Positions 1-7,612 are shown, counted from the stretch's first letter. The stretch: 33,427 bases of DNA from Pseudomonas nabeulensis (GCF_004682045.1 NZ_QUZT01000072.1:1-33427), one strand, 5' to 3'. The notes: generated from the letters alone by a model not told the origin. Numbers and translations are program-made.

Positions 1-448
1 AGCCGCTAAGCCAGCTGCTAGAACCGCTGCTGCAAAACCAGCCGCTAAGCCAGCTGCTAAAACTGCTGCTGCAAAACCAGCCGCTAAGCCAGCGGCTAAA
101 ACCGCTGCTGCAAAACCAGCGGCCAAGCCAGCTGCCAAACCTGCTGCTGCGAAACCAGCGGCCAAGCCAGCTGTTAAAACCGCTGCTGCAAAACCAGCGG
201 CCAAGCCAGCTGCTAGAACCGCTGCTGCAAAACCAGCGGCCAAGCCAGCGGCTAAACCTGCTGCTGCGAAACCAGCGGCCAAGCCAGCTGCCAAACCTGC
301 TGTTGCAAAGCCCGCCGCTGCGAAACCAGCGCCCGCCAAGCCAGCTGCGCCTGCTGCTGCCCCGGCTGCGTCCACCGCTCCAACCGCACCGGCCAGCAGC
401 ACGCCTGCACCGGTAGCGCCAAGCACCACTCCAACCAGCGCTTCCTAA
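1..448 (+). CDS. algP: AlgP histone-like alginate regulator, 3' end only
   Basis: The window opens inside this gene; 148 C-terminal residues are visible, read from base 2 to a TAA at 446-448. The protein is almost only Ala, Lys and Pro, built of KPAA and KTAA units, and ends in a Pro/Ala/Ser/Thr tail without lysine. This composition is that of AlgP (AlgR3), a histone-H1-like DNA-binding protein first described as an alginate regulator in P. aeruginosa. The lysines would bind DNA non-specifically through the phosphate backbone. The N-terminal globular or coiled part is outside the window, so full length is unknown. Other lysine/alanine-rich proteins could look alike, but the downstream genes (TIGR02444, ABC-F ATPase) fit the known algP neighbourhood. 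The stop codon overlaps the stop of the opposite-strand gene. Confidence 0.88.
   Translation, partial: AAKPAARTAAAKPAAKPAAKTAAAKPAAKPAAKTAAAKPAAKPAAKPAAAKPAAKPAVKTAAAKPAAKPAARTAAAKPAAKPAAKPAAAKPAAKPAAKPAVAKPAAAKPAPAKPAAPAAAPAASTAPTAPASSTPAPVAPSTTPTSAS
2..307 (+). repeat. Tandem 39-bp repeats inside algP
   Basis: Seven 39-bp units begin at 35, 74, 113, 152, 191, 230 and 269, preceded by the last 33 bases of another unit. Each encodes 13 residues of the type KPAAKPAAKTAAA. Units differ mainly at third codon positions and by Thr/Pro, Lys/Arg or Ala/Val swaps. The repeat is in register with codons, so gain or loss of units would change protein length without shifting frame. Confidence 0.9.
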
Positions 449-909
449 GTGCCGGTGACCACGACGCGCAGCTGCTGCAGCGCGTCGTGGTCAAGGTTGG
501 CGGCATCCTCAGTCGCCAGTCCTTCCAACCACGGCGAGTGACACGAAGCATCCGTCGGCCATGTCTGCGCCAACGCTTCCAGACGCATCAGCAACTGCCG
601 CTCGGCATCCAGCTCCAGGGTTTTGACCCGCTCTCGTAACGCAGCCAACGGCTCATCCTGCTGCGCCATGGTGCGCCATTGCACACGTACGCGCCGCAGC
701 GGCTCGATCACGTGTGCCTGCCACGGCCGGGCAAGCTGTTGCAATGCCTGCACGCGCTGCGGTTCCAGCGCAACACCGCGCTGCTCCAGCCACGCGCCAC
801 ACAGCAACAGGCACACATCCGCGCCTTGCTCCTGCAAGCGCAGGCAAGCGGCTTCGACACCCGGGCGGGCGTAAGTCGAGAGGGCAAAGCTCCACAGGTC
901 AGCGCACAT
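445..909 (-). CDS. TIGR02444 family protein (DUF2390)
   Basis: A 154-residue soluble protein of unknown function. It begins MCADLWSFALSTYARPGVE, typical of the TIGR02444 family found next to ABC-F genes in pseudomonads, and is rich in Leu, Gln and Arg with helical character. The family carries conserved Trp and Cys residues near the N-terminus (LLLCGAWLEQRG is visible here), but no reaction is known. I chose the ATG at 909 because it precedes the conserved start; an in-frame TTG at 933 is also open but adds only eight residues. It is divergent from the ABC-F gene (50 bp between starts) and convergent with algP; its TAG (447-445) overlaps the algP TAA. Confidence 0.8.
   Translation of the reverse strand: MCADLWSFALSTYARPGVEAACLRLQEQGADVCLLLCGAWLEQRGVALEPQRVQALQQLARPWQAHVIEPLRRVRVQWRTMAQQDEPLAALRERVKTLELDAERQLLMRLEALAQTWPTDASCHSPWLEGLATEDAANLDHDALQQLRVVVTGT
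458..491. other. Perfect 11-bp inverted repeat just after algP
   Basis: ACCACGACGCG at 458-468 pairs exactly with CGCGTCGTGGT at 481-491 around a 12-base loop. It starts ten bases after the algP stop and lies within the last codons of the opposite-strand gene. There is no T-tract on either side, so it is not a classical intrinsic terminator; it could protect the 3' end of algP mRNA or be incidental to coding. Confidence 0.45.
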
Positions 910-959
910 ATTCACACCCAAGCCAGCGGCCAACGAAGCTGGTAGACTCCGCCGCCATT

Positions 960-2870
960 ATGATCCGACTTCAAAGCCTAACATTACAGCGTGGCCCGCA
1001 ACGTCTTCTCGAAGACGCCGAGCTGACCCTGCACGCCGGTCACAAAGCCGGCCTGATCGGTGCCAACGGCGCCGGCAAATCCACGTTGTTTGCCCTGTTG
1101 CTGGGTGAGCTGACCCCGGATTCCGGGGACTGCCTGCTGCCGGCCGACTGGCGCATCGCCCATATGCGCCAGGAGATCGACACCCTGGACCGCATCGCGA
1201 TCGACTACGTGCTCGATGGCGACTTGCGCCTGCGCCAGGTGCAGCATGACCTCGCCGAGGCCGAGAAAGCCCAGGACGGCGCGGCCCAAGCGCGCCTGCA
1301 CGCGGAACTGGACAGTGCCGACGGCTACACCGCCGACGCCCGCGCCCGCAAGATGCTCGCCGGTTTGGGCTTTACCAACGAACAGATGGATCGCCCGGTC
1401 GCGGACTTTTCCGGCGGCTGGCGCATGCGCCTGAACCTGGCCCAGGCGCTGATGTGCCCCTCGGACCTGTTGCTGCTCGACGAACCGACCAACCACTTGG
1501 ACCTCGATGCGATCCTGTGGCTGGAAGATTTCCTCAAGAGCTACCAGGGCACCTTGCTGCTGATTTCCCACGACCGGGATTTCCTCGACGCCGTGGTCGA
1601 CAACATCGCCCACGTCGAACAGAAGAAAATCACCCTCTACCGTGGTGGCTACACCGCGTTCGAGCGCGCCCGCGCCGAGCGCCTGGCCCAGCAGCAACAG
1701 GCCTACGAGAAGCAACAGGCGCAACGTGCGCACATGGAAAGCTACATTGCCCGGTTCAAGGCCCAGGCCACCAAGGCCCGCCAGGCCCAGAGCCGGATCA
1801 AGGCCCTGGAACGCATGGAAGAACTGTCGGCGGCCCACGTTGATTCGCCATTCGATTTTGTGTTCCGCGAATCGGTGAAAATCTCCAGCCCGCTGTTGGA
1901 CCTCTCGGACGCGCGCCTGGGTTATGGCGACAAAACCATCCTGGAGAAGGTCAAGTTGCAACTCACGCCGGGCGCACGCATTGGTTTGCTCGGCCCCAAC
2001 GGCGCGGGCAAGTCGACGCTGATCAAGAACCTGTCGGGCGAGCTTTCGCCGCTGGCCGGTCGCTTGACCCGTGGCGAGAACACGGTGGTGGGCTACTTCG
2101 CCCAGCACCAGTTGGACTCGCTGGACTCGAAGGCCAGCCCGTTGCTGCATCTGCAACGCCTGGCGCCGACCGAGCGCGAGCAGACCCTGCGCGACTTTCT
2201 TGGTGGTTTCGACTTCCGTGGCGCGCGCATCGATGAGCCGGTGCTGAACTTCTCCGGCGGCGAAAAAGCCCGCCTGGCCCTGGCGTTGATCGCCTGGGAC
2301 CGCCCGAACCTGTTGCTGCTCGACGAGCCCACCAACCACCTGGACCTGGAAATGCGCCTGGCGCTGACCATGGCGTTGCAGGAGTTCAGCGGTGCGGTAT
2401 TGGTGGTGTCTCACGATCGCCACTTGCTCAAGAGCACCACTGACAACTTCCTGCTGGTGGCCGACGGCAAGGTCGAAGAGTTCGATGGCGACCTCGACGA
2501 CTACGCGCGCTGGCTGACGGATTACCGCCTGCGCAACGCGCCGGTCAGCAACACCCCGGTCAACCCGGACAAGACCGACAAGAAAGCCCAGCGCCAGGCC
2601 GCCGCTGCGTTGCGCCAACAGTTGGCCCCGCACAAGCGTGAAGCCGACAAGCTCGAAGCCGAGCTGGGCAAGGTGCATGAGCGCCTGGCCAAGATCGAAG
2701 CCAGCTTGGGTGACAGCGCCGTGTACGAAGCCGCCCGCAAGGACGAATTGCGTGACCTGCTGGCGGAACAGGCCAAGCTCAAGGTGCGCGAAGGACAGTT
2801 GGAGGAAACCTGGATGGAAGCTCTCGAACTGCTGGAATCGCTGCAAGCGGAGCTGGAGGCGCTGTCCTGA
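960..2870 (+). CDS. ABC-F family ATPase, YheS-like
   Basis: A 636-residue soluble protein with two ATP-binding cassettes in one chain and no membrane segments, the layout of ABC-F ribosome-associated translation factors. Walker A motifs are GANGAGKST (residues 34-42) and GPNGAGKST (345-353). The signature motifs are FSGGW and FSGGE, and both Walker B regions read LLLLDEPTNHLDL. A charged Gln/Arg-rich linker, including an ERARAERLAQQQQ stretch, joins the domains, and the last 90 or so residues are a Lys/Glu coiled coil. The length and C-terminal extension fit YheS best; Uup is the main alternative. The reading frame stays open upstream to 714, but only the ATG at 960 starts the conserved domain. 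The stop (2868-2870) overlaps the next start by one base, suggesting translational coupling. Confidence 0.9.
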   Translation: MIRLQSLTLQRGPQRLLEDAELTLHAGHKAGLIGANGAGKSTLFALLLGELTPDSGDCLLPADWRIAHMRQEIDTLDRIAIDYVLDGDLRLRQVQHDLAEAEKAQDGAAQARLHAELDSADGYTADARARKMLAGLGFTNEQMDRPVADFSGGWRMRLNLAQALMCPSDLLLLDEPTNHLDLDAILWLEDFLKSYQGTLLLISHDRDFLDAVVDNIAHVEQKKITLYRGGYTAFERARAERLAQQQQAYEKQQAQRAHMESYIARFKAQATKARQAQSRIKALERMEELSAAHVDSPFDFVFRESVKISSPLLDLSDARLGYGDKTILEKVKLQLTPGARIGLLGPNGAGKSTLIKNLSGELSPLAGRLTRGENTVVGYFAQHQLDSLDSKASPLLHLQRLAPTEREQTLRDFLGGFDFRGARIDEPVLNFSGGEKARLALALIAWDRPNLLLLDEPTNHLDLEMRLALTMALQEFSGAVLVVSHDRHLLKSTTDNFLLVADGKVEEFDGDLDDYARWLTDYRLRNAPVSNTPVNPDKTDKKAQRQAAAALRQQLAPHKREADKLEAELGKVHERLAKIEASLGDSAVYEAARKDELRDLLAEQAKLKVREGQLEETWMEALELLESLQAELEALS

Positions 2871-3424
2871 TGGAAGCGCTGCAACTGCCTCTGCCGGCGC
2901 AATGGATCGAGCCCGTGTGGATCGGCGTGCAGATCCTGCTGATCCTGCTGGCCGGCTACCTGGCCCAGCGTTTTGTCGCCAAAGGCCTTACGCGCCTGGG
3001 CGAGCGCTACCCGTTCCCGCCGCAATTGCTGATGCCACTGCGCGGTGGTTTGCGTTGGTTGATCATGGGCAGCGCGCTGATCTTCGTGCTGGGCCGCCTG
3101 GGTGTGTCGGCCACGGTGTTGTGGACCGCGCTGTCGGGGTTTGTCGCGGTTGCGGCCGTCGCGTTCTTCGCCATGTGGTCGGTGCTGTCCAACCTGCTGT
3201 GTGCAATCCTGATTTTCACCGTCGGCCCGTTTCGTCTCGGGGATATTGTCGAGTTGGTGGATACCGTCGACAAACCAGGCGTAAAAGGCCGCGTCGTGGC
3301 GATCAACCTGCTGTACACCACGCTGATCGAAGTCGCCGAAGCGGGTACCGACAGCGCGATGGTGCAGGTGCCCAACAGCCTGTTCTTCCAACGTTCGGTG
3401 CGCCGCTGGATCTCTCCCGCGTAA
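2870..3424 (+). CDS. Short MscS-type mechanosensitive channel protein
   Basis: A 184-residue inner-membrane protein with two or three N-terminal hydrophobic helices (about residues 15-35, 55-78 and 85-120). The last resembles the MscS pore helix, rich in Ala, Gly and Val, and runs into a beta domain with GPFRLGDIVEL and VQVPNSLFF. These are hallmark MscS sequences. Known MscS proteins continue with a cytoplasmic alpha/beta cage of roughly 100 residues; this one stops right after the beta domain. No frameshift is apparent, because the region downstream to the next gene is short and not coding. The start overlaps the ABC-F stop (TGATG) and has a GGAGG upstream at the end of that gene. Members would open under membrane tension during osmotic downshift, but the missing cage makes channel activity here an inference. 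Confidence 0.82.
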   Translation: MEALQLPLPAQWIEPVWIGVQILLILLAGYLAQRFVAKGLTRLGERYPFPPQLLMPLRGGLRWLIMGSALIFVLGRLGVSATVLWTALSGFVAVAAVAFFAMWSVLSNLLCAILIFTVGPFRLGDIVELVDTVDKPGVKGRVVAINLLYTTLIEVAEAGTDSAMVQVPNSLFFQRSVRRWISPA

Positions 3425-3495
3425 AAATTCTATAGCCAGGCCTCGGTGCTCGGAGTTAGCTTACCGCTTACGACGAATTTGCTACGAGGTGTGTA

Positions 3496-4128
3496 ATGGC
3501 ACTCGATACATGGCTGGCCTTTTTCCTGGCCAGTTGGATCATCTCCCTTTCCCCTGGCGCGGGCGCTATCGCCTCGATGTCCAGCGGCCTGCAATACGGT
3601 TTTGTGCGCGGTTACTGGAATGCCATTGGCTTGCAAATTGGCCTGGCGATGCAAATTGCCGTGGTCGCCGGCGGCCTGGGTGCCATTTTGGCGGCGTCGT
3701 CCACTGCGTTCTATGCGATCAAGTGGTTCGGCGTGGCGTACCTGGTGTATCTGGCCATCAAGCAATGGCGCGCCTTGCCGATGGACATGACCGATGAAGC
3801 GGCCGTGCGCCCGATCGGCAAGCCGATGGCGATGATGTTCCGAGGCTTTTTGGTTAACGCCAGCAACCCCAAGGCGTTGGTGTTCATGCTGGCCGTGCTG
3901 CCGCAGTTCGTGAATCCGCAGGCGCCGTTGCTGATTCAGTATGTGATCCTGGGCGCGACGATGATCTGCGTGGATATGATCGTGATGGCGGGGTATACGG
4001 GGTTGGCGTCGAAGGTGTTGCGGTTGTTGCGCACGCCGAAGCAGCAGAAGCGGATGAATCGGACGTTTGCCGGGTTGTTCGTCGGGGCGGCGGGGTTCCT
4101 CGCCAGCCTGCATCGTGCGACGGCTTAA
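3496..4128 (+). CDS. LysE/RhtB family amino-acid exporter
   Basis: A 210-residue polytopic inner-membrane protein with about six hydrophobic segments. The N-terminal stretch contains SPGAGAIASMSSGLQYGFVRGYWNAIG, the family's conserved SPG...G..G segment after the first helix. A second conserved region is FLVNASNPKALVFMLAVLPQFV (around residues 115-135). Family members export basic or neutral amino acids or homoserine lactone by exchange with protons; the substrate here cannot be read from sequence. The ATG at 3496 has a CGAGG six bases upstream (3485-3489). A 71-bp gap separates it from the MscS-like gene, so it may have its own promoter. A REPIN follows the stop. Confidence 0.88.
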   Translation: MALDTWLAFFLASWIISLSPGAGAIASMSSGLQYGFVRGYWNAIGLQIGLAMQIAVVAGGLGAILAASSTAFYAIKWFGVAYLVYLAIKQWRALPMDMTDEAAVRPIGKPMAMMFRGFLVNASNPKALVFMLAVLPQFVNPQAPLLIQYVILGATMICVDMIVMAGYTGLASKVLRLLRTPKQQKRMNRTFAGLFVGAAGFLASLHRATA

Positions 4129-4146
4129 CTGAAGAAACTGGGTTCA

Positions 4147-4239
4147 AATGTGGGAGGGGGCTTGCCCCCGATGACGGTCTGTCAGTCAGCTAATCTGTCG
4201 CTGACCCACCGCTATCGGGGGCAAGCCCCCTCCCACATT
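4147..4239. repeat. REPIN: inverted pair of GGGGGCTTGCCCCC REPs, copy 1
   Basis: AATGTGGG at 4147 opens and CCCACATT closes at 4239. Each arm carries the REP hairpin GGGGGCTTGCCCCC, and the two arms are inverted around a less conserved centre with GTCAGTCA. The full length is 93 bp. It lies between the convergent lysE-like gene and the lipoprotein operon. The core matches the abundant GI REP class I remember from P. fluorescens SBW25. Such elements are non-autonomous, mobilised by RAYT transposases elsewhere in the genome. Confidence 0.92.
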
Positions 4240-4262
4240 GGTTTTGTGGTGTTTGTGAAATT

Positions 4263-5003
4263 TCAGCGCAAGATCTTCGGCGCTTCATCCCTCGGCAGGT
4301 TATTGCGCAACGCCGGTTGGCCCGGCTCTTGATAGCCACCGCCCAACTGCTCCGCCAACTGCCGCGCCACATCCTCACCCAACGCTTTCGATACTTCCTT
4401 GACCACACGCGGCCGGTTCAGGCTCACGCGTACATCGCGGCTGTTCACCAGCTTGGTGTCCTGGCCTTCACCCATGGCAGTAAACGCCGAGGTGATCTCG
4501 TAGGTGCGGGTATTGATCAGGCTGAAGTCTGCCACCAACGTCAGGCCCAGCACCGCTGAGTAGCTGTTGGTGTGGTCCAGGGCGTTGATGTCCTGGGTGA
4601 AGTCGATGTCCGACAGGGTGCCGAACAGCACGTAGTCGGCACCTTTGAAGTTGCCGGCCTTGATGCGCTTGATCACGTCGTAGACGTCACCCTTGGCATC
4701 GGCGGTATAGGGCGTGCCCTGCACCAGTTGGAACTGCCGGGACTTGAGGATCTCGCCCTTGATATCGCCGCTGAACTTACGCAGCTCGGTCTGCTCGATG
4801 TAGCTGGTACGGCTTTCGTACTCGCTGTAGTTCGACGCGCCGCTGGCGTGGTAGGCACTGGCCTGGAAGTTGTTGCTGGCCGAAACCTGGTGAATGTATT
4901 CCTCGACCCGCGCCTCGTAGGCCAGGTCGGTCACCGCGATTTTCGGAGCGGCCGAGGCGCAAAAGGCGCACAGCAGGCCGATCATGCCGATCCATGCACG
5001 CAT
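4263..5003 (-). CDS. CsgG/LpoB-like periplasmic protein
   Basis: A 246-residue protein with a signal peptide (MRAWIGMIGLLCAFCASA, cleavage before APK) and no lipobox, so it should be soluble in the periplasm or loosely envelope-bound. The mature part starts KIAVTDLAYEARVEEY and contains KGADYVLFGTLSDIDF and ADFSLINTRTYEITSAF. This pattern, an AV.D strand, a long helix, then a YVL.G.L strand and a late helical repeat, is the CsgG/LpoB fold family. The assignment is by pattern only; overall identity to characterised members is likely low. It is the last gene of a four-gene operon; its ATG lies 3 bp after the LpoB-like stop, with GGAG nine bases upstream. Its partner or target is unknown; joint action with the three lipoproteins is inferred from operon position. 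Confidence 0.65.
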   Translation of the reverse strand: MRAWIGMIGLLCAFCASAAPKIAVTDLAYEARVEEYIHQVSASNNFQASAYHASGASNYSEYESRTSYIEQTELRKFSGDIKGEILKSRQFQLVQGTPYTADAKGDVYDVIKRIKAGNFKGADYVLFGTLSDIDFTQDINALDHTNSYSAVLGLTLVADFSLINTRTYEITSAFTAMGEGQDTKLVNSRDVRVSLNRPRVVKEVSKALGEDVARQLAEQLGGGYQEPGQPALRNNLPRDEAPKILR

Positions 5004-5006
5004 TGC

Positions 5007-5594
5007 TTAGCGCTCCGTGGTCTTGCGGATTTCTTTTTCGTCCATCCATTCAGCCAGGCCGCTCTCGACGTCGACCAGTTGCAGGCTGAATTTGTAGAAC
5101 ACGTCCTTGTAGTCCGCGCTGCGCTTGACGATGGAGCTGATGGAGCCTTCCAGGCGGTACTTGGCGGCGACCATGTTGCCGGTCTTGCTGACCGTGGACT
5201 TCTTGTACAGGCCGCTCTGGTTTTGCAGCTTGAGTTGGTCGACCTGGCTCTGCATGTCGGTGTTGTCGCTGGCGAAGCGTGCGGTGCCGGTCTTCATCAA
5301 CTGGGTCTTGATCGACGTGGTGATCTCGCGGGTATCGATGTACTCGCTGGTCTTGTTCTTCACGTCGTACACCTGCACCACCGGGCGGCCTTGCAGGATG
5401 CCGGACTGGGCGAGGGAGCGGGTCATGCTCTCGGCGATCATTTGCAGGTCGGTGGAACCGAACTCATTGGTTACCGTCTCCACGGCCTTGGTGTCGCCGT
5501 AGCTGATGTTCTTGCTGCCCAGAACCGGCGAAGTGTTGGCGCAACCGCTGGCCAGCACGGCCACCACGGCGAGGATCGAAAAGCGTGCAAACAT
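5007..5594 (-). CDS. LpoB-like lipoprotein, putative penicillin-binding protein activator
   Basis: A 195-residue lipoprotein: the signal peptide ends in LASGC with the lipidated Cys at residue 18. The mature part has the LpoB family signatures, including YGDTKAVETVTNEFGSTDLQMIAESMTRSL, PVVQVYDVKNKTSEYIDTREITTSIKTQL and LEGSISSI, and ends in EWMDEKEIRK. In E. coli LpoB is an outer-membrane lipoprotein that reaches through the peptidoglycan to stimulate PBP1b, and its gene lies next to ycfL as here. Pseudomonads are known to use a different activator, LpoP, so the target of this protein is open. Its tether is short, unlike the long disordered linker of E. coli LpoB. I chose the ATG at 5594 because it gives a proper signal peptide; an upstream ATG at 5633 would spoil it. 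Confidence 0.8.
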   Translation of the reverse strand: MFARFSILAVVAVLASGCANTSPVLGSKNISYGDTKAVETVTNEFGSTDLQMIAESMTRSLAQSGILQGRPVVQVYDVKNKTSEYIDTREITTSIKTQLMKTGTARFASDNTDMQSQVDQLKLQNQSGLYKKSTVSKTGNMVAAKYRLEGSISSIVKRSADYKDVFYKFSLQLVDVESGLAEWMDEKEIRKTTER

Positions 5595-5629
5595 GGGGAA
5601 ATCTCTCTGGAACTGAATAGGGTTGGGCT

Positions 5630-6001
5630 TCAAGGTGTCTTCACTTCAAGGCGGAAGTCCGCAGCCTGAGGCAGATTGGCAATGGCCGGCAGGAAGGTCG
5701 CCTGATTGGCGTACAGGTTCAGCACTTTCCAGGTGTCTTCATCGCCCACCGGGAAGCCGTCGGCGCCGAGCCAGGCGAAGCGGTAATACATCGTCTGGTT
5801 GCTGCTGGTGATGTTGCTCAACTGCACCTTGGCGGTGAGAAAACCGTTCTCGCGCGCCACGCGGATGGCGCCGACGGCGATGCCCTTGAACTTGCCCATC
5901 ACCACGATTTTGCTCGCAGCGCTGCCGGGTTCCGGTGGCGGCGGGGTGGCGCAACCGGCCAGCAGGACCAGCGCCAGGGCGCCGAGAATGAAATGACGCA
6001 T
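5630..6001 (-). CDS. YcfL-like lipoprotein (DUF1425)
   Basis: A 123-residue lipoprotein; the lipobox is LLAGC with Cys at residue 17, followed by a Pro-rich tether (ATPPPPEPG). The body contains KVQLSNITSSNQTMYYRFAWLGADGFPVGDEDTWKVLNLYANQ, the conserved core of the YcfL/DUF1425 family: a beta-sandwich that in many proteobacteria is encoded beside lpoB. No biochemical role is established. The SD sequence AAGGAG sits just upstream of the ATG and overlaps the stop codon of the preceding COG3014 gene, so translation is probably coupled. The next residue after the Cys is Ala, not Asp, so outer-membrane sorting by Lol is expected. Confidence 0.82.
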   Translation of the reverse strand: MRHFILGALALVLLAGCATPPPPEPGSAASKIVVMGKFKGIAVGAIRVARENGFLTAKVQLSNITSSNQTMYYRFAWLGADGFPVGDEDTWKVLNLYANQATFLPAIANLPQAADFRLEVKTP

Positions 6002-6011
6002 AGCGTGCTCC

Positions 6012-7406
6012 TTAAGGTTGTTTGAGGGCGAGGGCCTGGGTGGCAGGGTTCGGCAGCACGTGGGCTGCCAGGCCCCCGGCGAACACCTGGTTGCCGACCA
6101 CGCGCAAGGTGATCACCTGGTAGCGTTGATCGGCCTTGACCGTCACCAGCGTGCCGCCCAGGGCGCTGGGCAGGCTGACCTGATGCTCGCCGTGCTTGAG
6201 GCGCAGGCGGGTCACCTGAGTCATGTCCGGCAGGGTGCGCCAGGTACGCGTGTCTGCGCCTTCAGTGATCGCCGAAGCGATGCCCAGCACCAGGCCGGCC
6301 ATGGGGTTGGTCTTGTTCAGGTTGTTTTGCGCGACACCTCGGGTGACCGCCCGCACGGTGGTGCGCAGGATGATTCCGGGCATGTCATCGCGCAAGGCGC
6401 GGCGGGACATGGCGGTGGTGCTGTTGAGGGCGGTGAGGTTCTGTTGCTGACCGTCGACGCCGATTTGGGCGAAGGTCGCCGTGGAGGTATCGGCCTTGAT
6501 TACCGGGAATGACAGCGGCGTGATAACCAGGTTGCCATTGATCGGAATCGGCAGCGGCAGGCGAATCGAGTCGCGGGCCGGCGCCAGGCCGCTCTGGACC
6601 ACGATCAGCACGTCGGTTTCATCGGCGCCGACCTTGGATTTGTCCAGGTCCAGGAGTGCCTGTTCCAGCAGCGGGGTGTTGGGGCGTAGTTCAGCGGCTT
6701 TGCGATAACCGGGCGCGGCCAGGTCTTTTTCACCCAGGGCTTCGTAGACAAACCCGGCCAGGTAATGGCTGAACGCACTCTGGTAGCTGTTTTTCAGGCC
6801 GACCACTTCTGGTGCGTCCAGGGCTTCCACCGGGTAACCACGCAGGTCTTTCATCTGGGTGGTCACACCTTCGCGCTGGGCCTCGTCTTCGCGCTTGAGG
6901 TATTCCTTGTCGCGCAGGTCGGCGATGACGGCTTCGCGTTCGTGGGTCTTCTTGATCTCGGTGCGGGCGCCGTCGAAGTCGTTCAGGGCCAGCAGGTTCA
7001 GGGCCATCTGGGTGGTCAGCATGACTTTTTCGTAGTCATAGCCTTCGTAGCGACGCACCTTGTCGTTGACCAGGAAGCTGCCGAACTGGGCGAGGTATTT
7101 TTCGCTGTCGAACTTGACCGATTCTTCCCACTTGTAGACTTGCAGGTCGGCGCTGCGCCACGCGGTCTGGCTGCCGGTCAGGTCGCCCTTGGCGCGCAGC
7201 AGCTCACCTTTTTCGAAGAAATAGAGCAGGTCCTTGTCTTCGCCGGTGTTGTTCTTCTCCAGCAAGGTCAAGGCGGCATCGACGTTGCCGGTGGCCAATT
7301 GCTGGTTGGTGGCTTGCAGCTCGGTATCGTAGCTGCGGAACATCGAACAGCCGGAGAGCAAGGTCACCGCCGCTAGCGCGAGCGGAGTTAAGGCGCGAAC
7401 TGCCAT
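6012..7406 (-). CDS. COG3014-type lipoprotein, first gene of the envelope operon
   Basis: A 464-residue lipoprotein with lipobox LLSGC (Cys at residue 20). The N-terminal half (about 25-230) is helical with repeat-like pieces such as DAALTLLEKNN, DLLYFFEKGELLRAKGDLTGSQ, ALNLLALNDFDGARTEIKK and YLAGFVYEALGEKDLAAPGYRKAAEL, consistent with TPR-like folding. The C-terminal half is beta-rich and includes ALNSTTAMSRRALRDDMPGIILRTTVRAVTRG, a segment I associate with COG3014 proteins. Function is unknown. The ATG at 7406 is preferred over an upstream one at 7436 because it gives a clean signal peptide and has GGAAGAAG upstream. The TPR-like half suggests a scaffold for the LpoB- and YcfL-like proteins encoded next, which is inference. 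Confidence 0.75.
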   Translation of the reverse strand: MAVRALTPLALAAVTLLSGCSMFRSYDTELQATNQQLATGNVDAALTLLEKNNTGEDKDLLYFFEKGELLRAKGDLTGSQTAWRSADLQVYKWEESVKFDSEKYLAQFGSFLVNDKVRRYEGYDYEKVMLTTQMALNLLALNDFDGARTEIKKTHEREAVIADLRDKEYLKREDEAQREGVTTQMKDLRGYPVEALDAPEVVGLKNSYQSAFSHYLAGFVYEALGEKDLAAPGYRKAAELRPNTPLLEQALLDLDKSKVGADETDVLIVVQSGLAPARDSIRLPLPIPINGNLVITPLSFPVIKADTSTATFAQIGVDGQQQNLTALNSTTAMSRRALRDDMPGIILRTTVRAVTRGVAQNNLNKTNPMAGLVLGIASAITEGADTRTWRTLPDMTQVTRLRLKHGEHQVSLPSALGGTLVTVKADQRYQVITLRVVGNQVFAGGLAAHVLPNPATQALALKQP

Positions 7407-7488
7407 GCAAACTTCTTCCCTGAGCGTATCAACCAATGTGGTAATTCCTCATAAAAACGAGGAACTCAATTCCCTTTCGCACTAACAG

Positions 7489-7524
7489 GGGGCGGCATTA
7501 TAAGCGGCATTACTGGCAAAACAA
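7489..7524 (-). promoter_or_regulatory. Sigma-70-type promoter for the lipoprotein operon
   Basis: Read on the minus strand, a perfect -10 box TATAAT lies at 7502-7497 and a -35-like TTGTTT at 7524-7519, 16 bp apart. Transcription would start near 7489, giving an 80-base leader before the COG3014 ATG. The -10 match is strong; the -35 match is moderate. Confidence 0.55.
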
Positions 7525-7612
7525 TGGCTTTTTGCCCTAGAGAAATCGCCAAAAATGCCACTACCCCGTTTCTAAAAATTCCCCGCCTTTTAAGCGCCAA
7601 ATCACTTACGCC

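Noticed and set aside
984..2846. A 620-codon open frame antisense to the ABC-F ATPase gene
   Set aside because: It mirrors a GC-rich, strongly conserved gene, has no recognisable domain and is rich in Gln, Val, Gly and His as expected for a shadow frame.
4572..5669. A 365-codon open frame on the plus strand across the lipoprotein operon
   Set aside because: It runs antisense over two well-supported genes and through their junctions, and its composition is that of a shadow.
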